Below are positions 1 to 8,586 of a stretch of 40,013 bases of DNA, in pieces. The notes under the pieces are model-generated. The model had not been told where the DNA came from. It saw only the letters and a list, made by a program, of their open reading frames with translations, and ran no database searches. The stretch is from Bacteroidales bacterium (GTDB lineage Bacteria > Bacteroidota > Bacteroidia > Bacteroidales > F082): assembly GCA_019454985.1 (NCBI GenBank), contig JACFNF010000021.1:1-40013 (forward strand), written 5' to 3'. Position 1 is the first letter of the stretch; the number at the start of each line of letters is the position of its first letter. The translations under genes were made by a program, and so were the position numbers.

Positions 1-579
1 TTTACTTTATTTGCGTTGTTGAGCGCAGGTATGTTTGCTCAGGGACAAGGAGGCTTTATTGGTCTTAGCATTGGTCCCTCGTTCCCAATAGGTGATTTTG
101 GTGACAAAACACTCACCAACCCGGATGCCGGTTATGCAAAGACCGGTCTCAACATCAATTTGTTAAACTTCGGTTATAAACTCGGGCCTAATGTTGGGAT
201 TGCAGCCAACTGGTTTGGTGGTGCCCACACGATTGATGATAACAACCCCGATCTGATGTGGAGTTACGGTGGTCTGATGGGTGGTCTTTTTCTCGCATTG
301 CCCGTAAACAACAAAACCGAGCTGGATATTAAAGGTGTTGCTGGTTTTTCAACAGCAAAACTCGATATGAAACAATTGGGCGAATACACCGGCAACGGAT
401 TTGGTTATGCTTTTGGAGTCATGATCCGTCATGATATTGCCTCAAGATGGAGTTTGTTGTTACATGCCGATTATTTTGCAACAAAGCCGGAATTTAAAGG
501 TGCTCTTGGTTTTATGAGTGTTAAAAAGAATATTTCTGCTATTAATGCCAATTTTGGCATCGCCTATAAGCTAAAATAG
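1..579 (+). CDS. Outer-membrane beta-barrel-like protein, 5' end outside window
   Basis: The reading frame is open from base 1, so the true start lies to the left. The visible N-terminus is hydrophobic and ends in Ala-Gln before a Gly-rich stretch, which looks like the end of a Sec signal peptide with cleavage near MFAQ/G. The remaining ~175 residues alternate polar and hydrophobic residues, are rich in Gly, Phe and Tyr, contain many short amphipathic strands (for example around NINLLNFGYKL) and end in IAYKLK. This fits a small eight-stranded outer-membrane barrel of the OmpW/OprF-like kind common in Bacteroidota. No substrate can be named. A strong terminator follows at 624-652, so this is the last gene of its transcript. 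It could also be a periplasmic beta-rich protein. Confidence 0.6.
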   Translation, partial: FTLFALLSAGMFAQGQGGFIGLSIGPSFPIGDFGDKTLTNPDAGYAKTGLNINLLNFGYKLGPNVGIAANWFGGAHTIDDNNPDLMWSYGGLMGGLFLALPVNNKTELDIKGVAGFSTAKLDMKQLGEYTGNGFGYAFGVMIRHDIASRWSLLLHADYFATKPEFKGALGFMSVKKNISAINANFGIAYKLK

Positions 580-623
580 ACTTCTTATAAATCTAGATAC
601 TCGTAGCAGTAAAAAGTGATATT

Positions 624-652
624 GAAAAAGCCCCGAATGTCGGGGCTTTTTC
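624..652 (+). terminator. Intrinsic terminator after the barrel-like gene
   Basis: A perfect 13-bp stem (624-636 with 640-652) around a 3-base loop has a GC core, GCCCCGA/TCGGGGC, flanked by A and T runs. It sits 45 bases after the stop at 579. The A/T flanks could let it act in both directions, but the next gene is also on the plus strand. Confidence 0.85.
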
Positions 653-712
653 ATAAAAAATCCTTATTATTGCTACGTTTTATTTTACCGCTTATCAACC
701 CAACGACCAGTG

Positions 713-2869
713 ATGGATACTTTTTTTGAACAACTTCTGCATGAATTTGAAAGGCCAATCGGTAACCCCGTTTTGGTTTTTTCGGTCATCTTATTCATTA
801 TCCTGCTTTCGCCCATACTTTTACGCAAGCTGAATATCCCCGGCATCATCGGACTTATCATCTCGGGAGTTGTCATTGGTCCGCATGGGTTAAATATTCT
901 TGAAAACAATGAAGCAATTAAGTTATTTTCGACGATCGGCCTGCTTTACATCATGTTTATTGCAGGACTGGAGCTAGATCTGAACGAGTTTAAAGCAAAT
1001 CGGAACAAAAGCTTACTCTTTGGCTTTTTCACCTTTTCCATTCCTTTACTCATTGGTTTTCCCACCTGTTATTACCTTTTGGGTTACGATTTCAACGCCA
1101 GTTTTCTCACGGCAAGCATGTTTGCAACACACACCCTTGTGGCTTACCCCATTGTGAGTAAGTTTGGTATTTCAAAGAATCAAGCGGTAGCAATCACAGT
1201 AGGAGGCACCATTCTCACCGACACCGCCGTGCTGATCATCCTCGCAGTGATTATGGGAAACAGTCAGGGCAACATAGGCCAGGAATTTTGGATTCGGCTC
1301 AGTGTTTCATTGGCTATCTTCTCGGCTATCATGTTTATAGTGATTCCACGTATTGCCAGATGGTTTTTTCGCAAATTAGAAAGCGAAAAACACTCCCATT
1401 ATATTTTTGTTCTTTCAGTGGTGTTTTTCGCGGCTTTCTTAGCCGAAGTAGCAGGTGTTGAGCCCATTATCGGGGCTTTCGTGGCCGGATTAGCTCTCAA
1501 CAAGCTCATTCCTCATTCATCGGCATTGATGAATCGCATCGAGTTTCTTGGCAACTCCCTTTTTATTCCTTTTTTCCTGATTAGTGTAGGTATGTTGGTT
1601 GATGTTTCGGTGATTCTGAGTGGTCCCATGGCATTGATCATTGCCGGAACCCTTTCGTTGGTCGCTATTTCAGGTAAATGGCTGGCTGCATTGTTCACAC
1701 AGCTTGTTTTTCACTACAGCAAAGCCCAGCGTCAACTCATCTTTGGCCTGAGCGGAGCACACGCAGCCGCCACTTTAGCCGTAATCTTAGTAGGATTCAA
1801 TGCCCGCATTCTCGACGAAAATATCCTCAACGGAACCATCATTCTTATTCTTATCACTTGCATTGTAGCTTCTTTCGCAACCGAAAAGGCCGCAAAAGTC
1901 ATCATGATCGAGTCGGAAAATGATACCGAAAACCTTAGTAACGTAAACGCAGCGCAAAACGAACATATCCTTTTGCCCATTGCCGATATCGAGTCGCTTG
2001 AAAAGTTACTTGAATTTGCCATTTTTATTAAAGACAAAAAATCCGGCCATCCGGTTTCAATTCTTTCCGTTGTTTCGAACAATAGCGAAGCTGAACATAA
2101 CATTCTGAAAACCAGAAATAAATTGGAAAGTTTCGTAAAACAGGCATCTGCTTCGGAAACCAATGTAAACATCATTACCACCATTGACCATCATGCTGCC
2201 AGTGGCATTGCCCGCATCTCGCGCGAGATCATGGCCGATATCATCGTTTTGGGATGGCCCCGCAAAGTTGGGCTCATTGACAAAATCATCGGGAGAAAAG
2301 TTGAGAGCATTCTCAACAATACCGACAAAAGCACGTTTATCTGCCATATTGCTAAACCGCTAGCGACTCATAAGCGGGTGGTTGTGGTTGCTCCTCCCCT
2401 TTCGGAACACGAATTTGGCTTCGAACAGTGGCTCATTAAGGTCACCAAACTTGCTCAGGAGTTGAGTATTCCCATTGTAATATATGCCAACGAAGCCACC
2501 CTCAACGCCTTCGGAAAAGTCGTGATTATCGGGAAACTTGCTGCCAATATCACTTCAATGCCATTCGATGACTGGGATGACCTCCTGATTCTGGCCCGTT
2601 ATATTCATGAAGATGATCTTTTTATTCTTGTCTCTGCCCGCCGGGGAGCTGCTTCATATATGCCATTATTCGAAGCCTTGCCAATTAAAATGGAAAAATA
2701 CTTTGCCGCAAACAGCCGCATAGTCATTTATCCTCAGCAGTTTAGTGAAAGCCACGTCATGGATCAGTACGATGATATCACCGCCGAGCCACTTACCAAA
2801 GGGATCGAAACCATTCAAAAAATTGGTAAAGGCATTGGAAATATCTTTAAAACCGACAACAACGAATAA
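713..2869 (+). CDS. Kef-type cation/proton antiporter (CPA2) with C-terminal Usp-like region
   Basis: This is an inner-membrane monovalent cation:proton antiporter of the CPA2 (KefB/GerN/NapA) family. The first ~400 residues are a Na+/H+ exchanger domain with about 12 hydrophobic segments, starting with VFSVILFIILLSPILLRKL and the family-typical NIPGIIGLIISGVVIGPHGL. The motif GTILTDTAVL carries the paired polar residues of the ion site, and GAFVAGLALN follows. Residues ~425-700 are cytoplasmic and soluble, with two alpha/beta stretches (HILLPIADIESLEKLLEFA and KRVVVVAPPLSEHEFGFE) that resemble tandem universal-stress-protein folds, likely a regulatory nucleotide-binding part. The ATG at 713 is preferred over the GTG at 710. 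The gene stands alone between a terminator and the hypCDE promoter. The transported ion (Na+ or K+) cannot be read from sequence. Confidence 0.88.
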   Translation: MDTFFEQLLHEFERPIGNPVLVFSVILFIILLSPILLRKLNIPGIIGLIISGVVIGPHGLNILENNEAIKLFSTIGLLYIMFIAGLELDLNEFKANRNKSLLFGFFTFSIPLLIGFPTCYYLLGYDFNASFLTASMFATHTLVAYPIVSKFGISKNQAVAITVGGTILTDTAVLIILAVIMGNSQGNIGQEFWIRLSVSLAIFSAIMFIVIPRIARWFFRKLESEKHSHYIFVLSVVFFAAFLAEVAGVEPIIGAFVAGLALNKLIPHSSALMNRIEFLGNSLFIPFFLISVGMLVDVSVILSGPMALIIAGTLSLVAISGKWLAALFTQLVFHYSKAQRQLIFGLSGAHAAATLAVILVGFNARILDENILNGTIILILITCIVASFATEKAAKVIMIESENDTENLSNVNAAQNEHILLPIADIESLEKLLEFAIFIKDKKSGHPVSILSVVSNNSEAEHNILKTRNKLESFVKQASASETNVNIITTIDHHAASGIARISREIMADIIVLGWPRKVGLIDKIIGRKVESILNNTDKSTFICHIAKPLATHKRVVVVAPPLSEHEFGFEQWLIKVTKLAQELSIPIVIYANEATLNAFGKVVIIGKLAANITSMPFDDWDDLLILARYIHEDDLFILVSARRGAASYMPLFEALPIKMEKYFAANSRIVIYPQQFSESHVMDQYDDITAEPLTKGIETIQKIGKGIGNIFKTDNNE

Positions 2870-2920
2870 CAAAACCAGAGTTTTCAAAATGTACTTACCC
2901 CTTGATTGTGGGGATTTTTA

Positions 2921-2928
2921 TACTTTTG
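2921..2928 (+). promoter_or_regulatory. Putative hypCDE promoter (-7 element TACTTTTG)
   Basis: This matches the Bacteroidota -7 consensus TAnnTTTG, 17 bases before the hypC ATG, so the leader would be about 10 nt. A TTG lies upstream at 2902-2904, a shorter spacer than usual. A weak 4-bp CCCC/GGGG hairpin with a T run (2898-2918) overlaps it and might end antiporter transcripts. Confidence 0.5.
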
Positions 2929-2944
2929 GCAAAAAAAAATTACA

Positions 2945-3214
2945 ATGTGCCTGAGTGTACCAGCAAAGATTCTTTCCATTGAAGGCGAAATGGCACAATG
3001 CTCTGTAGGGGGGGCCATTGTTGAGGCCAGCCTTCAGATGGTGACTGCCGAAGGCATTGAGCCTGGAGATTACGTGCTTCTGCACACGGGATTTGCGCTT
3101 CAAAAAATCAGTGAAGAAGAAGCACATGTTAGCCTAAATCTTTTCAATGAATTCGAAGATTTCAACATACGGTTGGACGAAGAAGAAAAGGCAGACAGGC
3201 AATATTTTGGTTAA
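2945..3214 (+). CDS. hypC: HypC, [NiFe]-hydrogenase maturation chaperone
   Basis: HypC is a small chaperone that binds the Fe(CN)2CO precursor with HypD and delivers it to the hydrogenase large subunit. The protein is 89 aa and begins Met-Cys-Leu-Ser-Val-Pro, the invariant N-terminus whose Cys2 (free after Met removal) is essential. That fixes the start at 2945 rather than at 2906. The OB-fold body with GDYVLLHTGFALQKI is typical, and the length is normal for the family. hypD starts 9 bases after the stop, so the two are cotranscribed. The tail EEEKADRQYFG is acidic and variable. Confidence 0.95.
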   Translation: MCLSVPAKILSIEGEMAQCSVGGAIVEASLQMVTAEGIEPGDYVLLHTGFALQKISEEEAHVSLNLFNEFEDFNIRLDEEEKADRQYFG

Positions 3215-3223
3215 ATCAATCTC

Positions 3224-4315
3224 ATGCAATACATTGACGAGTTTCGCGACCGGGAAAAGATTATTTCGCTTGTCAACCGAATTCGGTTTGAATCGCGTAA
3301 GCCCATGCGGATCATGGAAGTTTGTGGTGGCCATACCATGGCTATCCATCGTTTTGGAATACCTTCACTTTTGCCCGGGCATATTCAATTGATTTCGGGG
3401 CCGGGTTGCCCGGTTTGTGTCACCGACCGCCGTTTCATTGACCATGCCATTGCCTTTAGCCGACAGCCTGACGTGATCATCACTACCTACGGCGACCTCA
3501 TCAAAGTACCCGGAAGCAGTTCTTCACTCGAACGCGAAAAAGCTGCCAGAGCCGATATTCGCATTGTTTACAGCATCCTGGATGCATTGACCATAGCAAA
3601 AAAAAACAGGCGGAAGAAAATCGTTTTTCTTGGCATTGGCTTTGAGACCACCGCTCCAGGTACCGCTGCAGGTATCATTAAAGCTCAGATGGCCGGTCTT
3701 TTTAATTTTTACGTATTAAGTGCACATAAAGTGATGCCGCCGGCCATGTCGGCCATCATTCAACAGGGAGTTCCCATCAACGGTTATCTGGGGCCAGGGC
3801 ATGTGAGCACAATCACCGGCTCGGCTATGTACGAATTTATTCCGGACAAATACAATATGGGCGTGGTAATCAGCGGCTTCGAGCCATTGGATATTCTTCA
3901 GTCCATTTATATGCTTGTCCGTCAGCATGAAGCCAATCAGCCTAAAGTAGAAATTCAATATAGCCGCGTTGTGCGACCCGAAGGAAACAGCCAGGCGCTC
4001 GAGCTCATGAACGAAGTATTTGAACTGCGTGACGACTGGTGGCGCGGTTTGGGTGTTCTACCCCAAAGTGGGTTGGCCATACAACAGAAGTATGCTGACT
4101 TCGATGCCGAAAAGCAGTTCAACATCGAGATTGAGCCAACCAGAGAAGACAAAGCCTGCATTTGCGGTGATGTTCTCAAAGGAATTGCCAGTCCGGCTGA
4201 TTGCCGACTTTTTGGCAAAGCCTGCACCCCTACCGATCCGGTTGGCGCGTGTATGGTCTCGAACGAGGGAGCGTGCGCAGCTTTTTTCCGTTATCGAAAA
4301 ACAGCAGCAGAATGA
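3224..4315 (+). CDS. hypD: HypD, Fe-S protein assembling Fe(CN)2CO
   Basis: HypD is the redox-active [4Fe-4S] scaffold on which, with HypC and HypE, the Fe(CN)2CO unit of [NiFe] hydrogenases is built. At 363 aa it is full length. Key motifs are present: CGGHTMA with Cys34, GPGCPVCVT with Cys62 and Cys65 (the thiol pair), GIGFETTAPGTAAG in the central domain, and a C-terminal Cys-rich region (CICGDV, ADCRLFGKACTP, GACMVSNEGACAA) that ligates the cluster. The stop overlaps the hypE start (ATGA at 4312-4315), so translation is probably coupled. All expected residues are intact. Confidence 0.96.
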   Translation: MQYIDEFRDREKIISLVNRIRFESRKPMRIMEVCGGHTMAIHRFGIPSLLPGHIQLISGPGCPVCVTDRRFIDHAIAFSRQPDVIITTYGDLIKVPGSSSSLEREKAARADIRIVYSILDALTIAKKNRRKKIVFLGIGFETTAPGTAAGIIKAQMAGLFNFYVLSAHKVMPPAMSAIIQQGVPINGYLGPGHVSTITGSAMYEFIPDKYNMGVVISGFEPLDILQSIYMLVRQHEANQPKVEIQYSRVVRPEGNSQALELMNEVFELRDDWWRGLGVLPQSGLAIQQKYADFDAEKQFNIEIEPTREDKACICGDVLKGIASPADCRLFGKACTPTDPVGACMVSNEGACAAFFRYRKTAAE

Positions 4316-5331
4316 CCAAAGAGCAAAAAATCATGCTTGGACATGGAAGTGGGGGCAAACTCAGCCATGAGTTGATCTCGTCTCTTTTTTTACGCCATTT
4401 CCAACATCCGGCTTTAACCGCCATGACCGACTCGGCTGTACTCAACCTACCGGAGGCTCAGCTTGCATTCACCACCGATTCCTATGTTGTTGACCCGCTG
4501 TTTTTCCCAGGCGGGAACATCGGCCGTATTGCCGTAGCCGGAACTGTGAACGATTTGGCTGTTTCCGGAGCAAAGCCCATGTTTATCAGTGCAGCTTTCA
4601 TCATCGAAGAGGGATTCCCGATTGCCACACTCGAACAGATCGTTACCGAGATGGCAAACGAAGCACGTCATGCAGGCGTTTCCATCGTTACAGGCGACAC
4701 AAAAGTTGTTGGAACAGGAAAATGTGATAAAGTGTTTATCAATACGGCCGGATTAGGATCTTTTCACGTAGAATTTCCTCCATTTCCGGGACAAGAATCC
4801 GTTAAACCAGGCGACGTCATCCTTATCAGCGGCACCATTGGCGATCATGGAATGGCTGTACTGAGTGCCAGAAATGAACTTCCCGTACAGTCCGGACTCG
4901 AATCGGATTGTGCCTGCCTGAATGAGCTTATTTTAGAAGTCCGGAAAGCTTCTTCCAGAATCAAATTTATGCGCGATGCCACTCGTGGAGGGCTGGGTAC
5001 AATATTGGCTGAGCTTTGCGAAAAAAGCAAGTTCGGAATTGAAATTCAGTACGAAACTATACCCGTTCGTGAAACAGTGAGGGGGATGTGCGAATTGTTG
5101 GGATTCGATCCACTTTATGTGGCCAACGAAGGCAAAGTGGTTATCGTAGCCGAAAGCAGTGATGCTCAGAGAATTCTACTTGCGCTCCAAAACCACCCTT
5201 TGGGTAAAGATGCCGCCATTATCGGAAAAGTTGTCGAACAGCATCCGGGATTTTGCTGGTTGAAAACAGAGTATGGCAGTAGCCGAATTGTGGATATGCT
5301 TGCCGGCGAACAACTACCACGAATCTGCTGA
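4312..5331 (+). CDS. hypE: HypE, carbamoyl-dehydratase making the cyanide ligand
   Basis: HypE dehydrates a carbamoyl group placed on its C-terminal cysteine by HypF, forming the thiocyanate that supplies CN to HypCD. The 339-aa protein begins with the family pattern LGHGSGGK, belongs to the PurM/AIR-synthase ATPase fold (DSYVVDPLFFPGGNIGRIAVAGTVND; DATRGGLG) and ends exactly with the required C-terminal PRIC. The ATG at 4312 overlaps the hypD stop by 4 bases. An in-frame ATG at 4201 lies deep in hypD and precedes non-homologous sequence, so it was rejected. No HypF or hydrogenase gene is in the window. Confidence 0.96.
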   Translation: MTKEQKIMLGHGSGGKLSHELISSLFLRHFQHPALTAMTDSAVLNLPEAQLAFTTDSYVVDPLFFPGGNIGRIAVAGTVNDLAVSGAKPMFISAAFIIEEGFPIATLEQIVTEMANEARHAGVSIVTGDTKVVGTGKCDKVFINTAGLGSFHVEFPPFPGQESVKPGDVILISGTIGDHGMAVLSARNELPVQSGLESDCACLNELILEVRKASSRIKFMRDATRGGLGTILAELCEKSKFGIEIQYETIPVRETVRGMCELLGFDPLYVANEGKVVIVAESSDAQRILLALQNHPLGKDAAIIGKVVEQHPGFCWLKTEYGSSRIVDMLAGEQLPRIC

Positions 5332-5356
5332 TACAGAAAGACTTACCTTAAAAAGC

Positions 5357-5758
5357 TCAAAAGCCGTATTCAAAATAAAATTTGGACAATTCGCTGCCAA
5401 TGTCTTTGAACACGATGTGATGGTTGTGACAGCCTTTTCGCGAACAAATCCTTACCACACCACCGGCTTTGATGACAAATGATACCAAGGGAGCGCCACA
5501 CTCGCTGCAGCTTTCGCTGATGGTCAGCTCTTTGTTGCAATGCGGGCAATACATATCTACAATTTCACCATCGGCAATGTTGATATCCATCTCTTTGGTG
5601 TTATCACCATAAACAGAACTTAGCCACAGCACACCCCGCTCTTGTTCAGTTTCCACATTGAGTTTAATGGCCGGTTTGTTGCGGATGAGAAAATCGTCCA
5701 CCATAAGCGAACGGCTGCACAGCGGACATTTGACACTAATTGAAACTTCCTTTTCCAT
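5357..5758 (-). CDS. Zinc-ribbon protein of unknown function
   Basis: This 133-aa soluble protein has four cysteine pairs: Cys11/Cys14 (CPLC), Cys71/Cys74 (CPHC), Cys84/Cys87 (CSEC) and Cys105/Cys110 (CSRKGC). They suggest two zinc-ribbon or rubredoxin-like knuckles on either side of a beta-rich middle. The last pair is followed by CHNHH, which could add ligands. No enzyme motif is recognised. It converges on hypE with only 25 bases between stops, so it is not part of the hyp operon. A good promoter (-33 TTG, 20-base spacer, TATCTTTC) lies just upstream, so it is likely its own transcript. It may be a metal-binding or nucleic-acid-binding adaptor. Confidence 0.7.
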   Translation of the reverse strand: MEKEVSISVKCPLCSRSLMVDDFLIRNKPAIKLNVETEQERGVLWLSSVYGDNTKEMDINIADGEIVDMYCPHCNKELTISESCSECGAPLVSFVIKAGGVVRICSRKGCHNHHIVFKDIGSELSKFYFEYGF

Positions 5759-5785
5759 GACAATTTCAATGAATTAAACGACCCC

Positions 5786-5816
5786 GAAAGATACGAATTA
5801 ATTTGCTGGAAATCAA
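5786..5816 (-). promoter_or_regulatory. Putative promoter of the zinc-ribbon gene
   Basis: Read on the minus strand, TTG (5814-5816), a 20-base spacer and TATCTTTC (5786-5793) fit the Bacteroidota -33/-7 pattern, with one mismatch (final C for G). The start codon is 28 bases downstream. Confidence 0.45.
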
Positions 5817-5840
5817 GATAACATCATGTTTTTAACATAA

Positions 5841-5865
5841 AAAAAACTGCTTAAAGCAGTTTTTT
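5841..5865 (-). terminator. Terminator downstream of pepD
   Basis: A perfect 10-bp stem (AAAAAACTGC at 5841-5850 with GCAGTTTTTT at 5856-5865) has a 5-base loop and runs of T on both sides. It lies 26 bases after the pepD stop. It is symmetrical enough to work in both directions. Confidence 0.8.
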
Positions 5866-5891
5866 TATAGATACATCCGTTTCACAACTTA

Positions 5892-7358
5892 TCAGGTTTT
5901 CGGGATGTTTTTTAGAATATCCAGTGTAAGATCCCAAAATTTCTGAACCGTAACAATCTCGATCCTTTCGTCGGGTGAATGCGCGCCTTTGATGGTTGGC
6001 CCAAACGAAATCATATCCATTCCGGGGTATTTGTCGCCAATCAATCCACATTCAAGGCCGGCATGGATGGCTTTGACAATAGGTTCTGTTCCAAAAAGTC
6101 GTTTATATGACTCCACTGTGATTTCTCTGATTTTTGAATGAGGATTTGGAGCCCAGCCCGGATATCCATTGCTGTTTTCAACTTCAGCGCCTGCCAGAAG
6201 GAAACATGAACTTACCATCCTGACTATATCGTCTTTGGCCGATTCGACCGAGCTGCGCTGGCTGGTAGTAATCAAAAAATGATCGTTTTCGGTGCGCACT
6301 GAAGCCAGGTTAGTGGAGGTTTCCACAAAACCCGGAATACTCTGCGAATAAGCGATCACGCCGTGCGGGCAGGCATATAAGGCCAGAATCAGCTTTCGTT
6401 GATCGTCAGCGGAAACAACTGTGTCTGGTACCTGAGGTATAGGGTTGATTTCGATTTTCAGCAAAGGTTCGGTAATGGCATATTCAGCCTTCATTTTTGC
6501 GCCGAGTTCATTGACCATCGCAACAAATGCCAATGCCTGATCATTTGGGACAAACACTTTAGCCAAGGCTTCACGGGCAATGGCATTGCGCAGATTACCA
6601 CCTTCGAGCCATGAGAGCTGCATTCGAAAGTCATCCTGACCAATAGATAAGATTCTAACCATCAGCTTATTGGCATTTCCAAGGCCTTTGTGAATATCGT
6701 CGCCCGAGTGCCCGCCTTTCAATCCGCTCACCCTGATCTCAAAAGCTTGGGAATCTTTTGGAGCAGCCACACGACGATATGGCAACGTGGCTACGGTATC
6801 TTTTCCGCCGGCACAACCAATAAAAAGCTCGCCTTCGTCTTCCGAGTCTAGATTGAGCAATATCTTTCCTTTCAAGGCATTGTCACTCAAGCCAAAAGCT
6901 CCTGTCAGACCAGTTTCTTCGTCCACAGTAAACAGGCATTCAATTGGCCCGTGTTCGACATCATCCGCTGCAAGAATGGCTAGTTGTGCGGCAATGCCTA
7001 TTCCATCATCTGCACCAAGTGTTGTTCCAATAGCTTTCACCCAATCGCCTTCTACCTTTGTTTTGATGGGATCACTGAAAAAATCATGGGTGACATCACT
7101 GTTTTTTTCGCAAACCATATCAATATGGCTTTGAAGCACAGTGATTTGCCTGTCTTCATAACCTTTTGTCGCATTTTTATAAATAAACACATTCCCAACT
7201 TCGTCCTGATAATAGTTAAGGCGGTGTCTTTTAGCAAAATCTATCAGATAATCAATGATTTTTCCTTCGTGTTTGGAAGGGCGGGGCACTAACGTGATCT
7301 CCCTAAAAAAACTCCAGAGTGATTTTGGCTGAAGTTCGTTAAGTTCATTATTCAACAT
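5892..7358 (-). CDS. pepD: Cytosol nonspecific dipeptidase (aminoacyl-histidine dipeptidase), M20C
   Basis: This zinc-dependent dipeptidase splits a broad range of dipeptides, including Xaa-His (carnosine-like), in the cytoplasm. At 488 aa it has the normal PepD length. Metal-site motifs of clan MH are visible: SHIDMV (His and Asp), GADDGIGIA (bridging Asp), TVDEETGL (catalytic Glu-Glu), LDSEDEGELFIGCAGG, and the late KGAHSPDERIEI histidine. The central lid domain contains GGHSGDDIHKGLGNA. It begins MLNNELNELQPKSLW, a typical start. A TACTTTTG element sits 23 bases upstream and a terminator follows. It has no signal peptide. Confidence 0.95.
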   Translation of the reverse strand: MLNNELNELQPKSLWSFFREITLVPRPSKHEGKIIDYLIDFAKRHRLNYYQDEVGNVFIYKNATKGYEDRQITVLQSHIDMVCEKNSDVTHDFFSDPIKTKVEGDWVKAIGTTLGADDGIGIAAQLAILAADDVEHGPIECLFTVDEETGLTGAFGLSDNALKGKILLNLDSEDEGELFIGCAGGKDTVATLPYRRVAAPKDSQAFEIRVSGLKGGHSGDDIHKGLGNANKLMVRILSIGQDDFRMQLSWLEGGNLRNAIAREALAKVFVPNDQALAFVAMVNELGAKMKAEYAITEPLLKIEINPIPQVPDTVVSADDQRKLILALYACPHGVIAYSQSIPGFVETSTNLASVRTENDHFLITTSQRSSVESAKDDIVRMVSSCFLLAGAEVENSNGYPGWAPNPHSKIREITVESYKRLFGTEPIVKAIHAGLECGLIGDKYPGMDMISFGPTIKGAHSPDERIEIVTVQKFWDLTLDILKNIPKT

Positions 7359-7380
7359 AAATCAAGATTTAGATCAGAGA

Positions 7381-7388
7381 CAAAAGTA
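7381..7388 (-). promoter_or_regulatory. Putative pepD promoter (-7 TACTTTTG)
   Basis: This is an exact TAnnTTTG match on the minus strand, 22 bases before the pepD ATG. No convincing -33 element at the standard distance was found. Confidence 0.4.
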
Positions 7389-7452
7389 GTGATTGTGCAC
7401 AAAAATGGAGTGTTTTTCGTCATAAAAAAATAGCCTGAAAAGGCTTTTCAGG

Positions 7453-7854
7453 TCAGGATTTGATCAGGGAATTGATTGCCTGAAGGAGTTCGCTTCGACG
7501 ATATGGTTTAGCAATAAAAAAGTTACACCCGGCTTTAACACACAGCTCCTGATCCGATTGCATGGCAAATGCAGTTTGGGCAATAATAGGAAGATGTGAG
7601 TTGCGTTTTCTTATTTCTCGTGTAGTCATCAATCCATTGAGCTTTGGAAGTCGGATATCCATGATAACCAAGTCAATATCAGGGTTTGCTTCAATGATTT
7701 CGAGAGCTTCAACACCATTATCGGAAAACAGTAACTTAGCGCCTGACTTACTCAGATAGGTTTGAATAAGCAAACGGTTGGAAGGGGTATCTTCCACTAC
7801 CAAGAATTTTTTCCCTACAAAAGTAAATGCCGATTCTTCAGCAAGCTGCCACAT
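7453..7854 (-). CDS. Stand-alone response regulator receiver domain
   Basis: This 133-aa protein is a single CheY-like receiver with no output domain. Acidic pocket Glu21/Asp22 (VVEDTPSN), phospho-acceptor Asp66 (VIMDIRLP), Thr94 (IIAQTAFA) and Lys116 (IAKPYRR) are all present, so it should be phosphorylated. The sequence style (EDTPSNRLLIQTYL) is that of receivers attached to hybrid kinases. The frame upstream of the ATG runs into a stop after 10 codons, so no kinase part is attached here. No partner kinase is adjacent. A good promoter precedes it. It may relay phosphate to an Hpt protein or tune a hybrid kinase elsewhere. Confidence 0.88.
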   Translation of the reverse strand: MWQLAEESAFTFVGKKFLVVEDTPSNRLLIQTYLSKSGAKLLFSDNGVEALEIIEANPDIDLVIMDIRLPKLNGLMTTREIRKRNSHLPIIAQTAFAMQSDQELCVKAGCNFFIAKPYRRSELLQAINSLIKS

Positions 7855-7887
7855 TAAGCCCGATATAAATTCAATTTTTTGAAGTCA

Positions 7888-7919
7888 CAAAAATAAAACA
7901 GCAATCAAACTTTTTCAAA
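7888..7919 (-). promoter_or_regulatory. Promoter of the receiver-domain gene
   Basis: On the minus strand, TTTG (7916-7919), 20 bases and TATTTTTG (7888-7895) match the Bacteroidota promoter well. The -33 element overlaps the last codons of rpe. The ATG is 33 bases downstream. Confidence 0.6.
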
Positions 7920-8565
7920 TATTTTTTATCTGCGCTATGGTTTCTTTTGGATTTTTTGAAGAAAAGACCGCGTTTCCGGCCACTAAGATGTCTGCTCCTG
8001 CGTTGTATAAAGCTTTTGCATTGTCAAGCCCTACACCTCCATCCACCTCGATGAGGATTTTCAGGTTTTTTTGGAGAATCATTTCTTTGAGCCGGGAAAT
8101 TTTCTCAAAAGTTGAGGGTATAAAAGATTGGCCTCCAAAACCCGGGTTCACGGACATCAACAACACGAAATCGGCTTCTTCTAAGCTGTTTTCCAGCAGG
8201 CTGACAGGGCTGTGCGGATTCAGCACTATCCCGGCCTTCATCCCTTCCTTTCTGATCTGGCTGAGTGTACGATGAAGATGGATGGAGGCTTCATAATGGA
8301 CCGAAAGCCAGTCTGCGCCGGCCTCCCGAAAATCGCGCACATAACGTTCGGGCTGCACAATCATCAAATGGACATCCAATGGCTTGGTAGCGCAACGCCG
8401 GATAGCCCGAAGCACCGGCATTCCAAAAGAGATATTCGGCACAAAAACGCCATCCATGATATCGCAATGAATAAGATCAGCCTGACTTTCGGCAATCATA
8501 TCCAGGTCATGCCGAAGATTGAGAAAATCAGCCGAAAGAAGTGAAGGCGCAACGAAACGACTCAT
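7915..8565 (-). CDS. rpe: Ribulose-phosphate 3-epimerase
   Basis: Rpe interconverts D-ribulose 5-phosphate and D-xylulose 5-phosphate in the pentose phosphate pathway. The 216-aa TIM barrel starts MSRFVAPSLLSADF, the family's N-terminus. It has HCDIMDGVFVPNISFG (metal-binding His and Asp), VHLMIVQPERY, the MSVNPGFGGQSF loop and EVDGGVGLDNA. An upstream in-frame ATG at 8622 would add 19 residues not seen in the family and would lie upstream of the likely -7 element (8587-8594), so 8565 is chosen. Expression is separated from rpoD by a strong terminator. Confidence 0.95.
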   Translation of the reverse strand: MSRFVAPSLLSADFLNLRHDLDMIAESQADLIHCDIMDGVFVPNISFGMPVLRAIRRCATKPLDVHLMIVQPERYVRDFREAGADWLSVHYEASIHLHRTLSQIRKEGMKAGIVLNPHSPVSLLENSLEEADFVLLMSVNPGFGGQSFIPSTFEKISRLKEMILQKNLKILIEVDGGVGLDNAKALYNAGADILVAGNAVFSSKNPKETIAQIKNI

Positions 8566-8586
8566 GAGAATGTTTTTGGGTTTCGG

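Noticed and set aside
7453..7854. Receiver gene as the broken tail of a hybrid kinase
   Set aside because: The upstream frame meets a stop after 10 codons, no kinase remnant is present in the gap to rpe, and a good promoter precedes the ATG.
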